The notes beneath the pieces were generated by a model. That model was given only the letters and a program-made list of their open reading frames with translations, did no database searches and was not told the DNA's origin. A stretch of 64,000 bases of DNA from assembly GCF_003335505.1 (NCBI RefSeq), contig NZ_QPEX01000024.1, positions 62,001 through 126,000 of the forward strand. The letters run 5' to 3'. The DNA is from Bremerella cremea. Lineage in GTDB: Bacteria; Planctomycetota; Planctomycetia; Pirellulales; Pirellulaceae. This document shows, one piece after another, positions 54,455 through 63,752 of this stretch. The position numbers and the translations under genes were made by a program. Numbering within the stretch: position 1 is the first letter of the stretch; the number at the start of each line of letters is the position of its first letter.

Positions 54455-55270
54455 TCACATGAAATCGCACCCGATCTTCACCGGCATCCCAGGCCGAATA
54501 CCGTACTTTTGGGCGGCATCCCCCTGAGCAATCGATATCTCTAATTGCCCAGAAGAACCAAACAAGGCCACCAACGCGCCAGGCTCACGCTCTCCATAGG
54601 TCGAAACAAGGCCGGAAATAACGTGTCCCGCTACCTCAATATGAATCGATTGCGGGTTCCAATCTTCAGGGATGTCTCGCGCAAAGATGTTCGTTACCCC
54701 GTTGCCAAACGAATCGACGTAGACAAATTGCCCATGGATTTCATTTCCTTCAAAAGACGCCAAGATGCTTGCGGCTTTCTCCTGAGTTATCAAAGGCACA
54801 TCCAATCGATCCCCCAAGCTTTCTAAAGGAACCCCTCGGACCAGATGCGCAGCGACAGGCGCCATGATGTCGCGTCCATGAAAAGTACTCGACCATCGCT
54901 CGCCGAAGTAAACCTGATTGGAAATCTCGAACACGTCCTCGACCTGATATCGTGCCGCCACCACATCCAACAAACCATTGTGCGGCGCAATGATCACTTG
55001 CCCATGAGCTACCGCTGCCACGATCTTCCGCGCGGTTCCCACTCCGGGATCGACGACCACAACGTGGACCGTTCCAGGCGGAAAAGCCTCGACGGCTCGC
55101 AGAAGCACCCAACTGGCCTGAGCAATGTTTTGCGGAGCAATACTATGGGTCACGTCCACCAACTTGGCTTCGCGGGAAATCATGTGAGCCGCCACTTTCA
55201 TCTCGGCCACATAGAACGAGTCGGCCTGAAAGTCGGTTGTCAGTGCGATGATTCCGTCTGGGATGAACAT
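54455..55270 (-). CDS. SAM hydroxide adenosyltransferase (DUF62)
   Basis: 271 aa. Cleaves S-adenosylmethionine with water to adenosine and methionine. N-terminal domain: 'IIALTTDFQADSFYVAEMK', 'VDVTHSIAPQNIAQASWVLL', 'VHVVVVDPGVGTARK', 'FHGRDIMAPVAAHL' with the catalytic Asp-Arg-His set. C-terminal domain: 'FVYVDSFGNGVTNIF'. Full length. Near the free-standing copy of its own C-terminal domain. Confidence 0.92.
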   Translation of the reverse strand: MFIPDGIIALTTDFQADSFYVAEMKVAAHMISREAKLVDVTHSIAPQNIAQASWVLLRAVEAFPPGTVHVVVVDPGVGTARKIVAAVAHGQVIIAPHNGLLDVVAARYQVEDVFEISNQVYFGERWSSTFHGRDIMAPVAAHLVRGVPLESLGDRLDVPLITQEKAASILASFEGNEIHGQFVYVDSFGNGVTNIFARDIPEDWNPQSIHIEVAGHVISGLVSTYGEREPGALVALFGSSGQLEISIAQGDAAQKYGIRPGMPVKIGCDFM

Positions 55271-55416
55271 ACGTTAGCTTGAAGTATCTAAGGGTTTCGC
55301 TATCAACAGGAGGAGCGTGCCGTGCGATAACCAAAGTTCACACTCACGAATCCCGGCATGGGCCTGAGGATATCGTTCTAACGTACACTTAGCAAACACT
55401 TCTTTTCGAGATAAAG

Positions 55417-55830
55417 ATGAACGATGTGAATCCCTTTGAATCGCCCTCGGCAGATACCTCTGCCCTGTCACCAACTACGGGCGATGCTTGGATTCGCGTA
55501 CACCGCCCAGCGCAGTATCAAGATTACCTGCGGGCATATTGGATCAATATCGATGGCCAGAAGCGGGAAAAGATAAGCGTCCGCGAGACCGTGACTATCC
55601 CGGTTGAATCAGGCGACGTGCTGGTCGGGGCATCGGTTGACTGGGCCAAGGCACAACCGCTGCTAGTAACCATAAAACCGGGAGAAGCCATCGACGTGGA
55701 GGTTCGCGGAGCCCTGCGAGGATGGAAAATCCTTCTCGCTTCATATTATGTGCTCTTCCGCTCAGGCCACTGGCTAGAACTTCAGCGTGTTGGCCACGAC
55801 AAATCGTCTAGCACAGCAGCTTATTCGTAG
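55417..55830 (+). CDS. Hypothetical protein with NPFESP start
   Basis: 137 aa. The start 'NDVNPFESPSADTSA' is the phylum-typical acidic leader. The remaining about 115 residues look like a beta-sandwich ('AWIRVHRPAQYQDYLRAYWI', 'GDVLVGASVDWAKAQPLLV', 'EAIDVEVRGALRGWKILLAS'). No family recognised. Convergent with gatB by 8 bases. Confidence 0.65.
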   Translation: MNDVNPFESPSADTSALSPTTGDAWIRVHRPAQYQDYLRAYWINIDGQKREKISVRETVTIPVESGDVLVGASVDWAKAQPLLVTIKPGEAIDVEVRGALRGWKILLASYYVLFRSGHWLELQRVGHDKSSSTAAYS

Positions 55831-55838
55831 CGGACGAA

Positions 55839-57311
55839 CTACATATCCTTCACCAATTCGATGCACTTCGCACGGAAGGTGCCGGGGTCGATGTTAGGGT
55901 TCTTCTTTTTGGCCTGACCAATCAGCGCTCCGACCGCTTTCTGAACGCCATTCTTCAGATCTTCGACTGCCTTGGGATTGGCCAGTAAGACCTCCCGAGC
56001 CAGGTCATCGATTGCCGAATCATCGACCTTCTCGATCCCCATCTCTTTCATGATCGCAGGGGCATCTTTGTCGCTATCGAGCATCTGAGTGAAGACATCT
56101 TTGGCACGCGTGGTGTCGATCTCTTTATCCATGATCGCCTTGAGTAGCGTAGCTAGGCGTTCGACCGTAATCGGGAACTGCTCGAATTCGAGATCACGTT
56201 CCTTTAGCACCCGCAGCACATCTTGCTGCACCCAGTTGCTGGCCATCTTGGGATCGCCTGACTTGAGCGCGAGGGCTTCGTAGTAGTCGACGGCAACACG
56301 CCCTTGATTGACGATCACATCGGCATCGTATTCCGGAATGCCGAAGCCATCGTGCAGACGTTCGCGAATCGCCATTGGCAGCTCGCACAACGATTGTTGC
56401 ACCGCTTCGACTTCTTCTTGCGTCGTAATCACCGGGGCCAAGTCAGGCTCGGGGAAATAGCGATAGTCGCTCGATTCTTCCTTCTCGCGTTGCGGGCGAG
56501 TCACCTGGGCCTGATCGTCCCAGCCACGCGTTTGTTTGGGGGCATCGCCGATCGTCTTACCGTCATCCTTCCACGCTTCGTATTGCCGCTCGGCTTCGTA
56601 GGCGATCGCTCGTTCAACCGCGCGAAAGCTGTTCATGTTTTTGATTTCAACGATCGGCGTAGCAATCTTCTTTGGACCGTCGTTCTTGATGTGCAGATTG
56701 ACGTTGGCATCGACCCGCAAACTTCCTTCCTGCATGTTGCAGTCGGAAACGCCCAGGTAGGTGAGAATCAGCTTCAACTCGTTCAGGTAAGCCTTCGCTT
56801 CCAACGGCGAACGCATATCAGGCTGGCTCACGATTTCCAAAAGCGGCGTGCCGGTTCGATTTAGATCGACGCGAGTATCGGCCTTACCGGCCGCTTCGTC
56901 GTGCATCGACTTGCCGGCGTCTTCTTCGAGGTGAGCCCGAATGATCCCAACCTTCTTGGGCTCGAACTGCTGCTTCGGATCGCTGATGGCAAGATAACCA
57001 TCTTCCGACATCGGCAGATCAAACTGGCTGATCTGGTACCCTTTCGGCAAGTCGGGATAGTAGTAGTTTTTGCGATCCCACTTGGTAAACCGGGGCACGT
57101 TCAAGTTGAGCGCACAGGCGGTCTTCAAACCCAGCTGAAAGGCCTCGCGATTCATCACCGGCAACGAACCTGGCATCCCCAAACAAACCGGACAGGTCTG
57201 CGTATTGGGGGCAGCCCCAAACTTGGTGCTACACCGACAGAAGAGCTTCGTCTTCGTCGCCAATTGCACGTGAACTTCCAGCCCGATAATGATCTCGTAG
57301 TCGTCGCTCAT
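55839..57311 (-). CDS. gatB: Asp-tRNA(Asn)/Glu-tRNA(Gln) amidotransferase subunit B
   Basis: 490 aa from ATG 57311 ('SDDYEIIIGLEVHVQLATKT'), preceded by AGGAAAAGTC; the frame is open upstream but that part is REP sequence. Transamidates misacylated tRNA with GatA and GatC. Signatures: 'CSTKFGAAPNTQTCPVCLGMPGSLP' in two parts with the zinc Cys, 'DRKNYYYPDLPKGYQ', 'LEEDAGKSMHD', and the C-terminal YqeY-like tail. Separated from gatA by a REP transposase unit. Confidence 0.96.
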   Translation of the reverse strand: MSDDYEIIIGLEVHVQLATKTKLFCRCSTKFGAAPNTQTCPVCLGMPGSLPVMNREAFQLGLKTACALNLNVPRFTKWDRKNYYYPDLPKGYQISQFDLPMSEDGYLAISDPKQQFEPKKVGIIRAHLEEDAGKSMHDEAAGKADTRVDLNRTGTPLLEIVSQPDMRSPLEAKAYLNELKLILTYLGVSDCNMQEGSLRVDANVNLHIKNDGPKKIATPIVEIKNMNSFRAVERAIAYEAERQYEAWKDDGKTIGDAPKQTRGWDDQAQVTRPQREKEESSDYRYFPEPDLAPVITTQEEVEAVQQSLCELPMAIRERLHDGFGIPEYDADVIVNQGRVAVDYYEALALKSGDPKMASNWVQQDVLRVLKERDLEFEQFPITVERLATLLKAIMDKEIDTTRAKDVFTQMLDSDKDAPAIMKEMGIEKVDDSAIDDLAREVLLANPKAVEDLKNGVQKAVGALIGQAKKKNPNIDPGTFRAKCIELVKDM

Positions 57312-57410
57312 GACTTTTCCTGGAATCGTTCTTTTCCTGAGCTTGTGCGAGCAAGAGTGGTCTCTTGATGAGGCACGCTTACACAGCAAACAAGTCATCA
57401 ACCTCTTAGC

Positions 57411-57458
57411 CAGCCCCAAAGGGGCGATATGTAATAGCCAGGGGCGTAAGCCCCTGGA
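57411..57458. repeat. REP-like element, left copy
   Basis: Two palindromes in a row: AGCCCCAAAGGGGCGA at 57412-57427 and CCAGGGGCGTAAGCCCCTGG at 57438-57457. This 48-base unit is found again in inverse orientation at 58017-58064 with only two or three changes. A further single palindrome lies at 57480-57494. Confidence 0.85.
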
Positions 57459-57506
57459 ACCTTGTGTCAATCAATCGCCAGCCCCAAAGGGGCGACATCG
57501 TCTTTC

Positions 57507-57959
57507 CTACTCGAACACATATTTCGGATCATACTCAATGTGGTGCTTCTCCAAAAACGAGAGAAACTCCTCCTGAAACGTTCGTGTTCGATGATGCTCC
57601 TTTTGGTTCTCGATATATCGTTTCACATCATCCAGTGCGGAATAACTCACCGAAAATGCCGCGTATCCCGCCTGCCAAGCAAATTCCTTCAAGGCATGAA
57701 ACTCGCGATGAACCCAACTACTTGAATTCGATTTAAGGTCTCTTACCAAATTGGAAATGTTGGTTTGCCTGGCCATCGAAAACAAAAGGTGTACGTGATT
57801 CGCAGTTCCACCTGACTCGATCAATTTGTAACCTTGATTTCGTAAGACACCGGCGAAATACTTGGCCAAGTCACGCTCCCAATCTTCCCCAATCCAGTCC
57901 ATTCGTCCCTTGGTGCTGAAAATCAAATGAACGTAGAGGCACGCGAAGGATTGAGGCAT
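57507..57959 (-). CDS. REP-associated tyrosine (Y1, IS200-like) transposase
   Basis: 150 aa HUH-type single-strand transposase: 'SFACLYVHLIFSTKGR', HUH motif 'TANHVHLLFSMARQ', and the catalytic Tyr in 'VKRYIENQKEHH'. Flanked on both sides by matching REP-like palindromes in inverse orientation, the mark of RAYT genes, which are domesticated IS200 relatives that spread REP sequences. It is inserted between gatB and gatA. Confidence 0.92.
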   Translation of the reverse strand: MPQSFACLYVHLIFSTKGRMDWIGEDWERDLAKYFAGVLRNQGYKLIESGGTANHVHLLFSMARQTNISNLVRDLKSNSSSWVHREFHALKEFAWQAGYAAFSVSYSALDDVKRYIENQKEHHRTRTFQEEFLSFLEKHHIEYDPKYVFE

Positions 57960-57980
57960 TTCCTGGCATCCTTGTCTGTT

Positions 57981-58064
57981 TCGCCCCGTTGGGGCTTGTG
58001 TTTGCTTCGATCCTTTTCCAGGGGCTTACGCCCCTGGCTATTTTATGTCGCCCCTTTGGGGCTG
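57981..58064. repeat. REP-like elements, right cluster
   Basis: A variant palindrome (CGCCCCGTTGGGGC) at 57982-57995 and the 48-base unit at 58017-58064, the reverse complement of that at 57411-57458. Together with the left copies the transposase gene sits between two near-identical inverted units. Confidence 0.85.
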
Positions 58065-58179
58065 AGGATGCCTAGCACAAGGGCTGCTCTACTTAGGGGG
58101 CGGCCTGATTAGTTTTCAGGCATGCCGAACAAAGTAATTTATTACGTACAGCAGCGTCGCTGGACGTTCTTCATCCAAC

Positions 58180-59718
58180 TTACAAACAAGGCATCTTGGT
58201 GTGCCAATCGGTAGCTTTTTGGAACATTTGGGCAGCTCGTAGGAGGCGGTCTTCTTCTAAGGCGGGGGCCTGCATGTGGAGGCCAACCGGGAGGCCGCTG
58301 CTGGTCATGCCGCAAGGAACCGAGATCGCTGGGATACCGGCCAGGTTCGCGGTTACCGTATACAAGTCTTCCAGGTACATCGCCAGCGGATCGTTGGTTT
58401 TCGATCCAGCCGCGAACGCCGGGTTTGGAGCGGTGGGGCCGACAATCAAATCGACCGACTTGAATACCTTATCGTAGTCCTCGCGAATCAATCGACGAAC
58501 TTTCAATGCCTTGAGGTAATAGGCATCGTAGTAACCGGCGCTGAGGGTATACGTGCCGAGCATAATCCGACGCTTTACTTCCGGTCCAAAGCCTTCGGCC
58601 CGGCTTTGACGATACATGCGGATTAGTGGTGTATCCATTCGCTTGAGCCCGATCTCGTCGCCAGCTGCGGTTAGGGCTTCTTTCTCTTTTTCGAGCTCCG
58701 CCAGCATGGTTGCTTCGTCGCAACGATGTCCGTAGTGGGCACCATCGAAACGGGCCAGGTTACTCGAAGCTTCACTCGGGGCGATGATGTAATAAGTTGC
58801 GATCCCGTACTTGTTGTGCGGCAACGAAATATCGACCACCTTGGCACCTAGCGACTCGTAAACCTTGACCGCTTCGCGGACTGCTTTGTCCACTTCGCCG
58901 TCGAGCCCCTCGCCAAAGTGCTCTTTCACCATGCCAATCCGCAAACCTTCCAGCGGCTGATCAACTGATTTGCTAAACAGCGGGCAAGCCACATTCGCTG
59001 AAGTCGAATCAGCCGGATCATAGCCGCTAATCGCTTCCAGGAATAAAGCCGTGTCTTCGGCAGTACGAGCCATCGGGCCGATCTGATCTAAGCTACTGGC
59101 GAACGCGATCAAGCCGAAACGACTGACTCGGCCATAGGTTGGCTTCAAGCCGACTACGCCACAGAAGGATGCTGGCTGACGAATGGATCCGCCGGTATCG
59201 GTTCCAATCGAAAGAGGCACCATCTGAGCAGCCAGACAGGCCGCTGCCCCGCCGGAAGAACCGCCGGGGACGAGCTCGGTATTCCAAGGATTGCGTGTTT
59301 TGCCGAGGGCAGAATTTTCGGTCGAGCCCCCCATCGCGAACTCGTCCATGTTCGTCTTGCCGAGGATGACGGCGTCCGCCTCTTCCAGCTTTTTAATCAC
59401 CGTGCTGCTGTAGGGCGGGACGAAGTTCTCGAGCATCTTCGAGGCGCACGTCGTGACTTCCCCTTCAGTGCAAAGCAGATCTTTCACCGCGACCGGAACA
59501 CCGGCCAGCTTGCCGACCGGCTGGCCTGCTTTGCGTTTTTGATCGACATGTTCGGCTTTTGCCAGGGCCTTGTCGTCCATTACCTTCAGAAAGGCACCGA
59601 TCTGGCCATCGTGCTGGCGGATACGATCCAGACAGGCCTTGGTCACTTCAACCGAGGTGACTTCGCCAGATTCAAGCTGAGACAACAACTGGGTGGCGGA
59701 CGCTTCGTACAAAGCCAT
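58180..59718 (-). CDS. gatA: Asp-tRNA(Asn)/Glu-tRNA(Gln) amidotransferase subunit A
   Basis: 512 aa amidase-signature enzyme that frees ammonia from glutamine for GatB. The Lys-Ser-Ser triad is present: Lys79 in '[11 protein letters not shown]', Ser154 in '[10 protein letters not shown]', Ser178 in '[13 protein letters not shown]'. Full length. gatC lies 306 bases upstream on the same strand; gatB is beyond the REP unit downstream. Confidence 0.97.
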   Translation of the reverse strand: MALYEASATQLLSQLESGEVTSVEVTKACLDRIRQHDGQIGAFLKVMDDKALAKAEHVDQKRKAGQPVGKLAGVPVAVKDLLCTEGEVTTCASKMLENFVPPYSSTVIKKLEEADAVILGKTNMDEFAMGGSTENSALGKTRNPWNTELVPGGSSGGAAACLAAQMVPLSIGTDTGGSIRQPASFCGVVGLKPTYGRVSRFGLIAFASSLDQIGPMARTAEDTALFLEAISGYDPADSTSANVACPLFSKSVDQPLEGLRIGMVKEHFGEGLDGEVDKAVREAVKVYESLGAKVVDISLPHNKYGIATYYIIAPSEASSNLARFDGAHYGHRCDEATMLAELEKEKEALTAAGDEIGLKRMDTPLIRMYRQSRAEGFGPEVKRRIMLGTYTLSAGYYDAYYLKALKVRRLIREDYDKVFKSVDLIVGPTAPNPAFAAGSKTNDPLAMYLEDLYTVTANLAGIPAISVPCGMTSSGLPVGLHMQAPALEEDRLLRAAQMFQKATDWHTKMPCL

Positions 59719-60024
59719 CGTGCGTTTTGCCTTTTCTTTCCGTCAGATTATTTCGAGCCAGGAAACGGCCAGATGAAGTGCCGCCGACAACGTTTAAGTC
59801 GCCATTGGCTGGTCAGTCTGCAAACCGACTATGATGCCGGAATTGAGTCGACTTGACTAGTCGTAGTAAGGACTTAGCCCAGGAAAGAGAAGCGGACGCA
59901 CACAGATTCCACCGATTTCAGCGAACCAGATGGCGACCAACTCGATCAGACGCAGCATCTTACGATGCACACCGATATCGATAGGTCATAAGCTAATCAG
60001 CGAGAGAGACGCTTAAGGCCGTCC
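59719..60024. other. Gap between gatC and gatA
   Basis: About 306 bases with no gene seen. A promoter for gatA may lie here, since the gap is large for a gat operon. Confidence 0.45.
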
Positions 60025-60318
60025 CTATTCCCCTAACACAGCAGGAACGCGAAAGCATTCGTCGTCCCGCTTGGGGGCATTCACCAAAGCAGCATCGCGT
60101 GGCAGCGATCCATGCGGAACATCCTCCGCGAAGATGTTGTGCTGCTCGACGGCATGAGCCATGGGCTCAACATCATCAGTATTCACTTCGCCAAGAAGCT
60201 CGACATAAGAGACGATTTGGCTCATCTGCTCGGTCATCTTCGTCAATTCTTCACCAGAAAGGCGAAGACGGGCCAACAACGAGACCTTTTCGACTTCTTC
60301 TCGGGTCAAAGATGACAT
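60025..60318 (-). CDS. gatC: Asp-tRNA(Asn)/Glu-tRNA(Gln) amidotransferase subunit C
   Basis: 97 aa from ATG 60318, with AGGAGAAG 4 bases upstream. It wraps around GatA and GatB and stabilises the complex. Signatures: 'LTREEVEKVSLLARLRLSGE' at the start and 'NTDDVEPMAHAV' in the middle, ending with 'RDDECFRVPAVLGE'. Full length. Confidence 0.95.
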   Translation of the reverse strand: MSSLTREEVEKVSLLARLRLSGEELTKMTEQMSQIVSYVELLGEVNTDDVEPMAHAVEQHNIFAEDVPHGSLPRDAALVNAPKRDDECFRVPAVLGE

Positions 60319-60388
60319 CGAACTTCTCCTGCAAGCAGCACTCAAACAGGTGCCATGACCACGTCAAGGTGGCCACAATCACACCAAA

Positions 60389-60664
60389 TTAGCGTCCGCG
60401 TTCTTCCGAAGGAAGCTTGAAGGGGCGATGACGCACGACCTTCTTCACGTAACCGCTACGAATGCACTGCGTGCAAACTCTCAGCTTTTTGTGTTCGCCA
60501 TTTGGCATCACGGCCTTGGCGGTTTGCAGGTTCGGCTTGAACTTGCGACGGGTGATACCCGTGATTTTGGTACCGACACCGCCCAGGTACTTTGCCTTAC
60601 CGCGGAGGGTAACTTTGTTGCCCATGCTGTGGCCCTTGCCACAAATTTCACACACGTTGGCCAT
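60389..60664 (-). CDS. rpmB: 50S ribosomal protein L28
   Basis: 91 aa. 'VCEICGKGHSMGNKVT' and 'KKLRVCTQCIRSG' carry two CxxC pairs (Cys5, 8, 64, 67), the zinc-binding form of L28. 'RKFKPNLQTAKA' is typical. Zinc-binding copies are often paired elsewhere with a zinc-free paralogue made under zinc limitation; none is in this window. Separate from the gat genes, 70 bases upstream of gatC. Confidence 0.95.
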   Translation of the reverse strand: MANVCEICGKGHSMGNKVTLRGKAKYLGGVGTKITGITRRKFKPNLQTAKAVMPNGEHKKLRVCTQCIRSGYVKKVVRHRPFKLPSEERGR

Positions 60665-60796
60665 TGCCAGCGACTCCTAGACGGTCGTCTATTGCTTGAT
60701 ACGAAACGGACCAATTTACCAATTGAGGCCTGCCCTGGCAAGGCGTCGACGCGAGGCAACTTGCTGCACTTGCCTCGCAAGTCATTACACTTGCAG

Positions 60797-61615
60797 CTAC
60801 TTGGGCATTGGGTACTTACGGCAGACTTCCAGAATTTCTTCCAGAACGACGCCATTGGTACCAATTCCGTCGCCGCTGTAGATAGTCGATTCGCCGGTCC
60901 AACTGGTAAACGTACCACCAGATTCTTCCATGATTGGCTGCAATGCGGCGGCATCCCAGATGCTCATCATGGGGTCTATCATCGCGACAGCCCGGCCGGT
61001 TGCCACCAGCATATAGCCGTAGCAATCGCCCCAAGTCCTTGTCACGAAAGACCTTTCTTCCAGTTCAAGGAAGCCTTGCGTGGCGTTGCGTTTGTTGAAA
61101 GTGCTGACCTGCGAGGTCACCATCACGCCATCCGCAAGCGAAGCGGTTTTGTTGACCTGGGCCCGTACCGGGTCGTGGTGCGGACGTTCGTACCAGGCTC
61201 CCTTACCTTCGGCAGCCGAGATCATTTCATCCAGACCAGGAATGTAGACCACGCCCAGTCGTGATTTCCCATCCTTTTCGACACCAATCATCGTGCCGAA
61301 CAAAGGTACGCCAGCGATAAAAGCCTTGGTGCCGTCGATGGGATCGACAATCCAGTTGTAACCGGTCGTCCCATCTTCGCTACCAAACTCTTCGCCGATG
61401 ATGCCATCGTCAGGAAATTCTTCCTTAAGCCCTTTACGGATAATCTTTTCCGCGTTTTGATCCGCGATAGTAACAGGGGAAGCATCTTCCTTCTTTTCAA
61501 AGGAAAGATCGGCACGCTGAAAGTGTTCGAGCGTGCTTTTACCTGCGAGCCGGGCCAACCGACGGGCCGTCTCTAAACGCTTTTCGAGATTATTTTGTGA
61601 GGTGTTCATGGACAT
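60797..61615 (-). CDS. Inositol monophosphatase family, histidinol-phosphatase (HisN) like
   Basis: 272 aa from ATG 61615; an ATG at 61609 is equally likely and neither has a ribosome site. Metal-dependent phosphatase: 'DGIIGEEFGSEDG', 'WIVDPIDGTKAFIAGVPLFG' and 'MSIWDAAALQPIMEESGG' hold the metal ligands. The 'KAFIAGVPLFG' form is that of HisN-type histidinol-phosphatases rather than of inositol phosphatases ('TNFVHGFP'). It would then finish histidinol formation in histidine synthesis. Family sure, substrate inferred. Confidence 0.85.
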   Translation of the reverse strand: MSMNTSQNNLEKRLETARRLARLAGKSTLEHFQRADLSFEKKEDASPVTIADQNAEKIIRKGLKEEFPDDGIIGEEFGSEDGTTGYNWIVDPIDGTKAFIAGVPLFGTMIGVEKDGKSRLGVVYIPGLDEMISAAEGKGAWYERPHHDPVRAQVNKTASLADGVMVTSQVSTFNKRNATQGFLELEERSFVTRTWGDCYGYMLVATGRAVAMIDPMMSIWDAAALQPIMEESGGTFTSWTGESTIYSGDGIGTNGVVLEEILEVCRKYPMPK

Positions 61616-61701
61616 GAGAATAGAATGGTCGCTTGAACGGAACAAGCCCCCGATTCGACATCACCAACCCAATTTTGGTCACCTCAGGGCAAAGTCCCCT
61701 T

Positions 61702-62208
61702 CTAAAGAGGATGAACACGATCTGCCGATGGCGACACGGGGGCCGCGACTGCTTCACTGTGTACTAGTGGCATTTGCGAATCTTCCGTGTCATTTTCTTC
61801 GGATTCGATCGAAGGAGCCATAATTAGATGCGAGATTTTAATGGCTTCCAATTGCTTTCGAGCGGTTGCCGTCACATCCTGCAAGGCCTTCTGTAGATTC
61901 ACTTGCGTGATATCATCCGGCGCGGCTGGCAGCGGTAACTTCGAGTCGAGCGGCCCTTCGATGGCTTCGATAACGTCGAGCAAAGAGATCTCCTCTGGCG
62001 AGCGAATCAGCATATAACCGCCGTCCACTCCACGAGTGCTTCTCAGAACTCCGTGATTCACCAAACTGCGAAGAACCTGAAGCAAAAAACGTTCTGGCAT
62101 TTCGCCTTTGGAGGCAATCTGGCTACAAGGTACCGGGGTATCCGAATCCGATACCGCCAACTGCATGGTTGCCTGTAACGCATAAGCAACTGTTCGCGAC
62201 AACTTCAT
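61702..62208 (-). CDS. Rrf2-family transcriptional regulator
   Basis: 168 aa. Winged helix: 'LSRTVAYALQATMQLAVS', 'PERFLLQVLRSLVNHGVL', 'RSTRGVDGGYMLIRSPEEIS', 'LLDVIEAIEGPLD'. The three Cys that hold the Fe-S cluster in IscR or NsrR are missing from the expected loop, so it senses something else or acts without a cluster. The C-terminal 40 residues are an acidic Ser/Glu tail. Upstream lies a 590-base AT-rich gap. Confidence 0.9.
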   Translation of the reverse strand: MKLSRTVAYALQATMQLAVSDSDTPVPCSQIASKGEMPERFLLQVLRSLVNHGVLRSTRGVDGGYMLIRSPEEISLLDVIEAIEGPLDSKLPLPAAPDDITQVNLQKALQDVTATARKQLEAIKISHLIMAPSIESEENDTEDSQMPLVHSEAVAAPVSPSADRVHPL

Positions 62209-62800
62209 TCCACTGCCCTCTTTTGTTATGGAACGATGATAATTTCAAAACGTGCAGGGGACTTATCGATTAACTGACAACCAATCCCCTAAACCCAATA
62301 AATACTTCTTCCACTCTTACCGTTTGACCTAGCGAGCAACGTTAGCCATAAGCTGACGCACGTTGATTCTCTTGGCCCAGAAATCTAGACAACTAGCCGT
62401 TTGCGGCTGACCTACCGTCTAAACCGACAACAAATGTCTTAAGACAACCTAGTCAATTAAAACAAATACAAAATTACTTACACCCCAAACGCGGTAAAAA
62501 TGGAGAATACGTCTATTTCATACGGCTTTCAATACAAATATCTGCGGGTTTAACCGTTTTGACAAAAAAACAATAAAAAAGAGGTTAATGGCATACAAAG
62601 AACACTAATCAATTAGTTAGTGGCACAAACAAAGTATCGTTAAATACTGGGGGTTCAATCCGAACTTGCCACAAAGCACTGTGGCAAAACCCGCTGCTAG
62701 CATCAAAACGGCTTTGCTTGCTGCAGCACTCAAAGAGGGTTGGCTTCCCCAACCTTAGCTGCTCGGGAAGAAAGAAATGCAGGATCTCAGACGCAGGAAG
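62209..62800. other. AT-rich intergenic region
   Basis: About 590 bases between the Rrf2 gene and lspA, markedly AT-rich at 62440-62660. It holds the hairpin TTGCCACA/TGTGGCAA at 62666-62673 and 62680-62687 and a GGTTGG/CCAACC stem near 62738-62755 downstream of lspA on the minus strand. No gene seen; a small RNA or the Rrf2 promoter and operator could be here. Confidence 0.5.
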
Positions 62801-63409
62801 CTAAGAAGGTTCCTGAGTAATCTCTGATTCCGCAGGCGCGTGCTGGGCAATGAAGAACGAGTGCCACAGCATCAACCCAGCACCGACGACCAAAAGCGTA
62901 TCGGCAACGTTGAAATTGGGCCACACATACTCATCGCTGTAGCGAAAGAGGATGAAATCGCGGACGGCCGCTTTGCCCCAAATTCCAAGCCGATCGTAGA
63001 GATTGCCGAAGATCCCTCCGGTAATCAGGCCCAGCGCTGTGGTTAACAACCAATCATTAGCAGCTTTCGCCACAAACAACCAATACAAGATGCCAATGGC
63101 CGCCACGACCGAGAAGAGGGCAAATACCGGAGTGTAACCTTGCCCGAGGCCGAATAGGGCTCCTTCGTTGGTCGATGTTTGAAAGCCCACATAGGGCTCG
63201 ATGAACCAAAAAGTGCGGTTTTGCCCAGGCTCGCCTAACCAGGCAAACACGGCTGCCTTACTCCACAGATCAAATCCGCACCCGGCGATACTAAGGCCAA
63301 AGAACAACACATAACGGCTTACAGGAACCGCCGAAGGGTGGCTATCCACGGGATTCTTCGTCTCGCTTGGTGGCACAGTCGATGCAGTAGTGGGTGTAGG
63401 GGATGGCAT
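62801..63409 (-). CDS. lspA: Lipoprotein signal peptidase
   Basis: 202 aa from ATG 63409, which overlaps the DksA-like gene by 68 bases; a GTG at 63349 (8-base overlap, 182 aa) fits usual length as well. Aspartic protease in the membrane that cuts lipoprotein signals. Four membrane helices; catalytic Asp residues in 'GGIFGNLYDRLG' and 'FNVADTLLVVG'. 'TNEGALFGLG' is the usual 'N-x-G-A-x-F' segment. It serves lipoproteins such as those at 2579 and 4227. Confidence 0.92.
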   Translation of the reverse strand: MPSPTPTTASTVPPSETKNPVDSHPSAVPVSRYVLFFGLSIAGCGFDLWSKAAVFAWLGEPGQNRTFWFIEPYVGFQTSTNEGALFGLGQGYTPVFALFSVVAAIGILYWLFVAKAANDWLLTTALGLITGGIFGNLYDRLGIWGKAAVRDFILFRYSDEYVWPNFNVADTLLVVGAGLMLWHSFFIAQHAPAESEITQEPS

Positions 63410-63752
63410 TGAGTCGCGACTTTTTGATCCGATGTCCACATTCAACGCACGCACCATACTCGCCCGATTCAATCCTGGCCAGGGCAGAATCAACTTCTGC
63501 TAGCGTAGCTTGCTCGGCAGCCAACAAGTCGAGCGAGAACTCTTGCTCGTAGTTGTCAGACCCAATATCAGCCATGTGGATCGGCATTTTCGATAGATCC
63601 CCAGCAGCCTCTCTGCCGGTCCGATTCAAAGCACCATCGGCCAGATGCGTAGCGTCGCCGACAAGCCTCGCCCGTAACACACGCAGTCTTTCTAGGTAAG
63701 GTTGAGCTTCCTCGGTCTTGTAAGCTCCTTTGCTTGGTCCCGTCTTTCCCAT
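63342..63752 (-). CDS. DksA/TraR-family zinc-finger protein
   Basis: 136 aa from ATG 63752. N-terminal helical part with 'YLERLRVLRARLVGDA' and 'LLAAEQATLAEVDSALARI', C-terminal C4 zinc finger: 'GACVECGHRIKKSRLN' and 'YCIDCATKRD'. DksA/TraR proteins bind the RNA polymerase secondary channel; the acidic tip of true DksA ('D-x-x-D-x-A') is not clear, so exact role is open. Coupled by overlap to lspA. Confidence 0.87.
   Translation of the reverse strand: MGKTGPSKGAYKTEEAQPYLERLRVLRARLVGDATHLADGALNRTGREAAGDLSKMPIHMADIGSDNYEQEFSLDLLAAEQATLAEVDSALARIESGEYGACVECGHRIKKSRLNAIPYTHYCIDCATKRDEESRG

Noticed and set aside
57312..57470. N-terminal extension of GatB through the REP unit
   Set aside because: GatB normally begins at the 'YEIIIGLEVH' segment, reached from ATG 57311; the extension is translated REP sequence.
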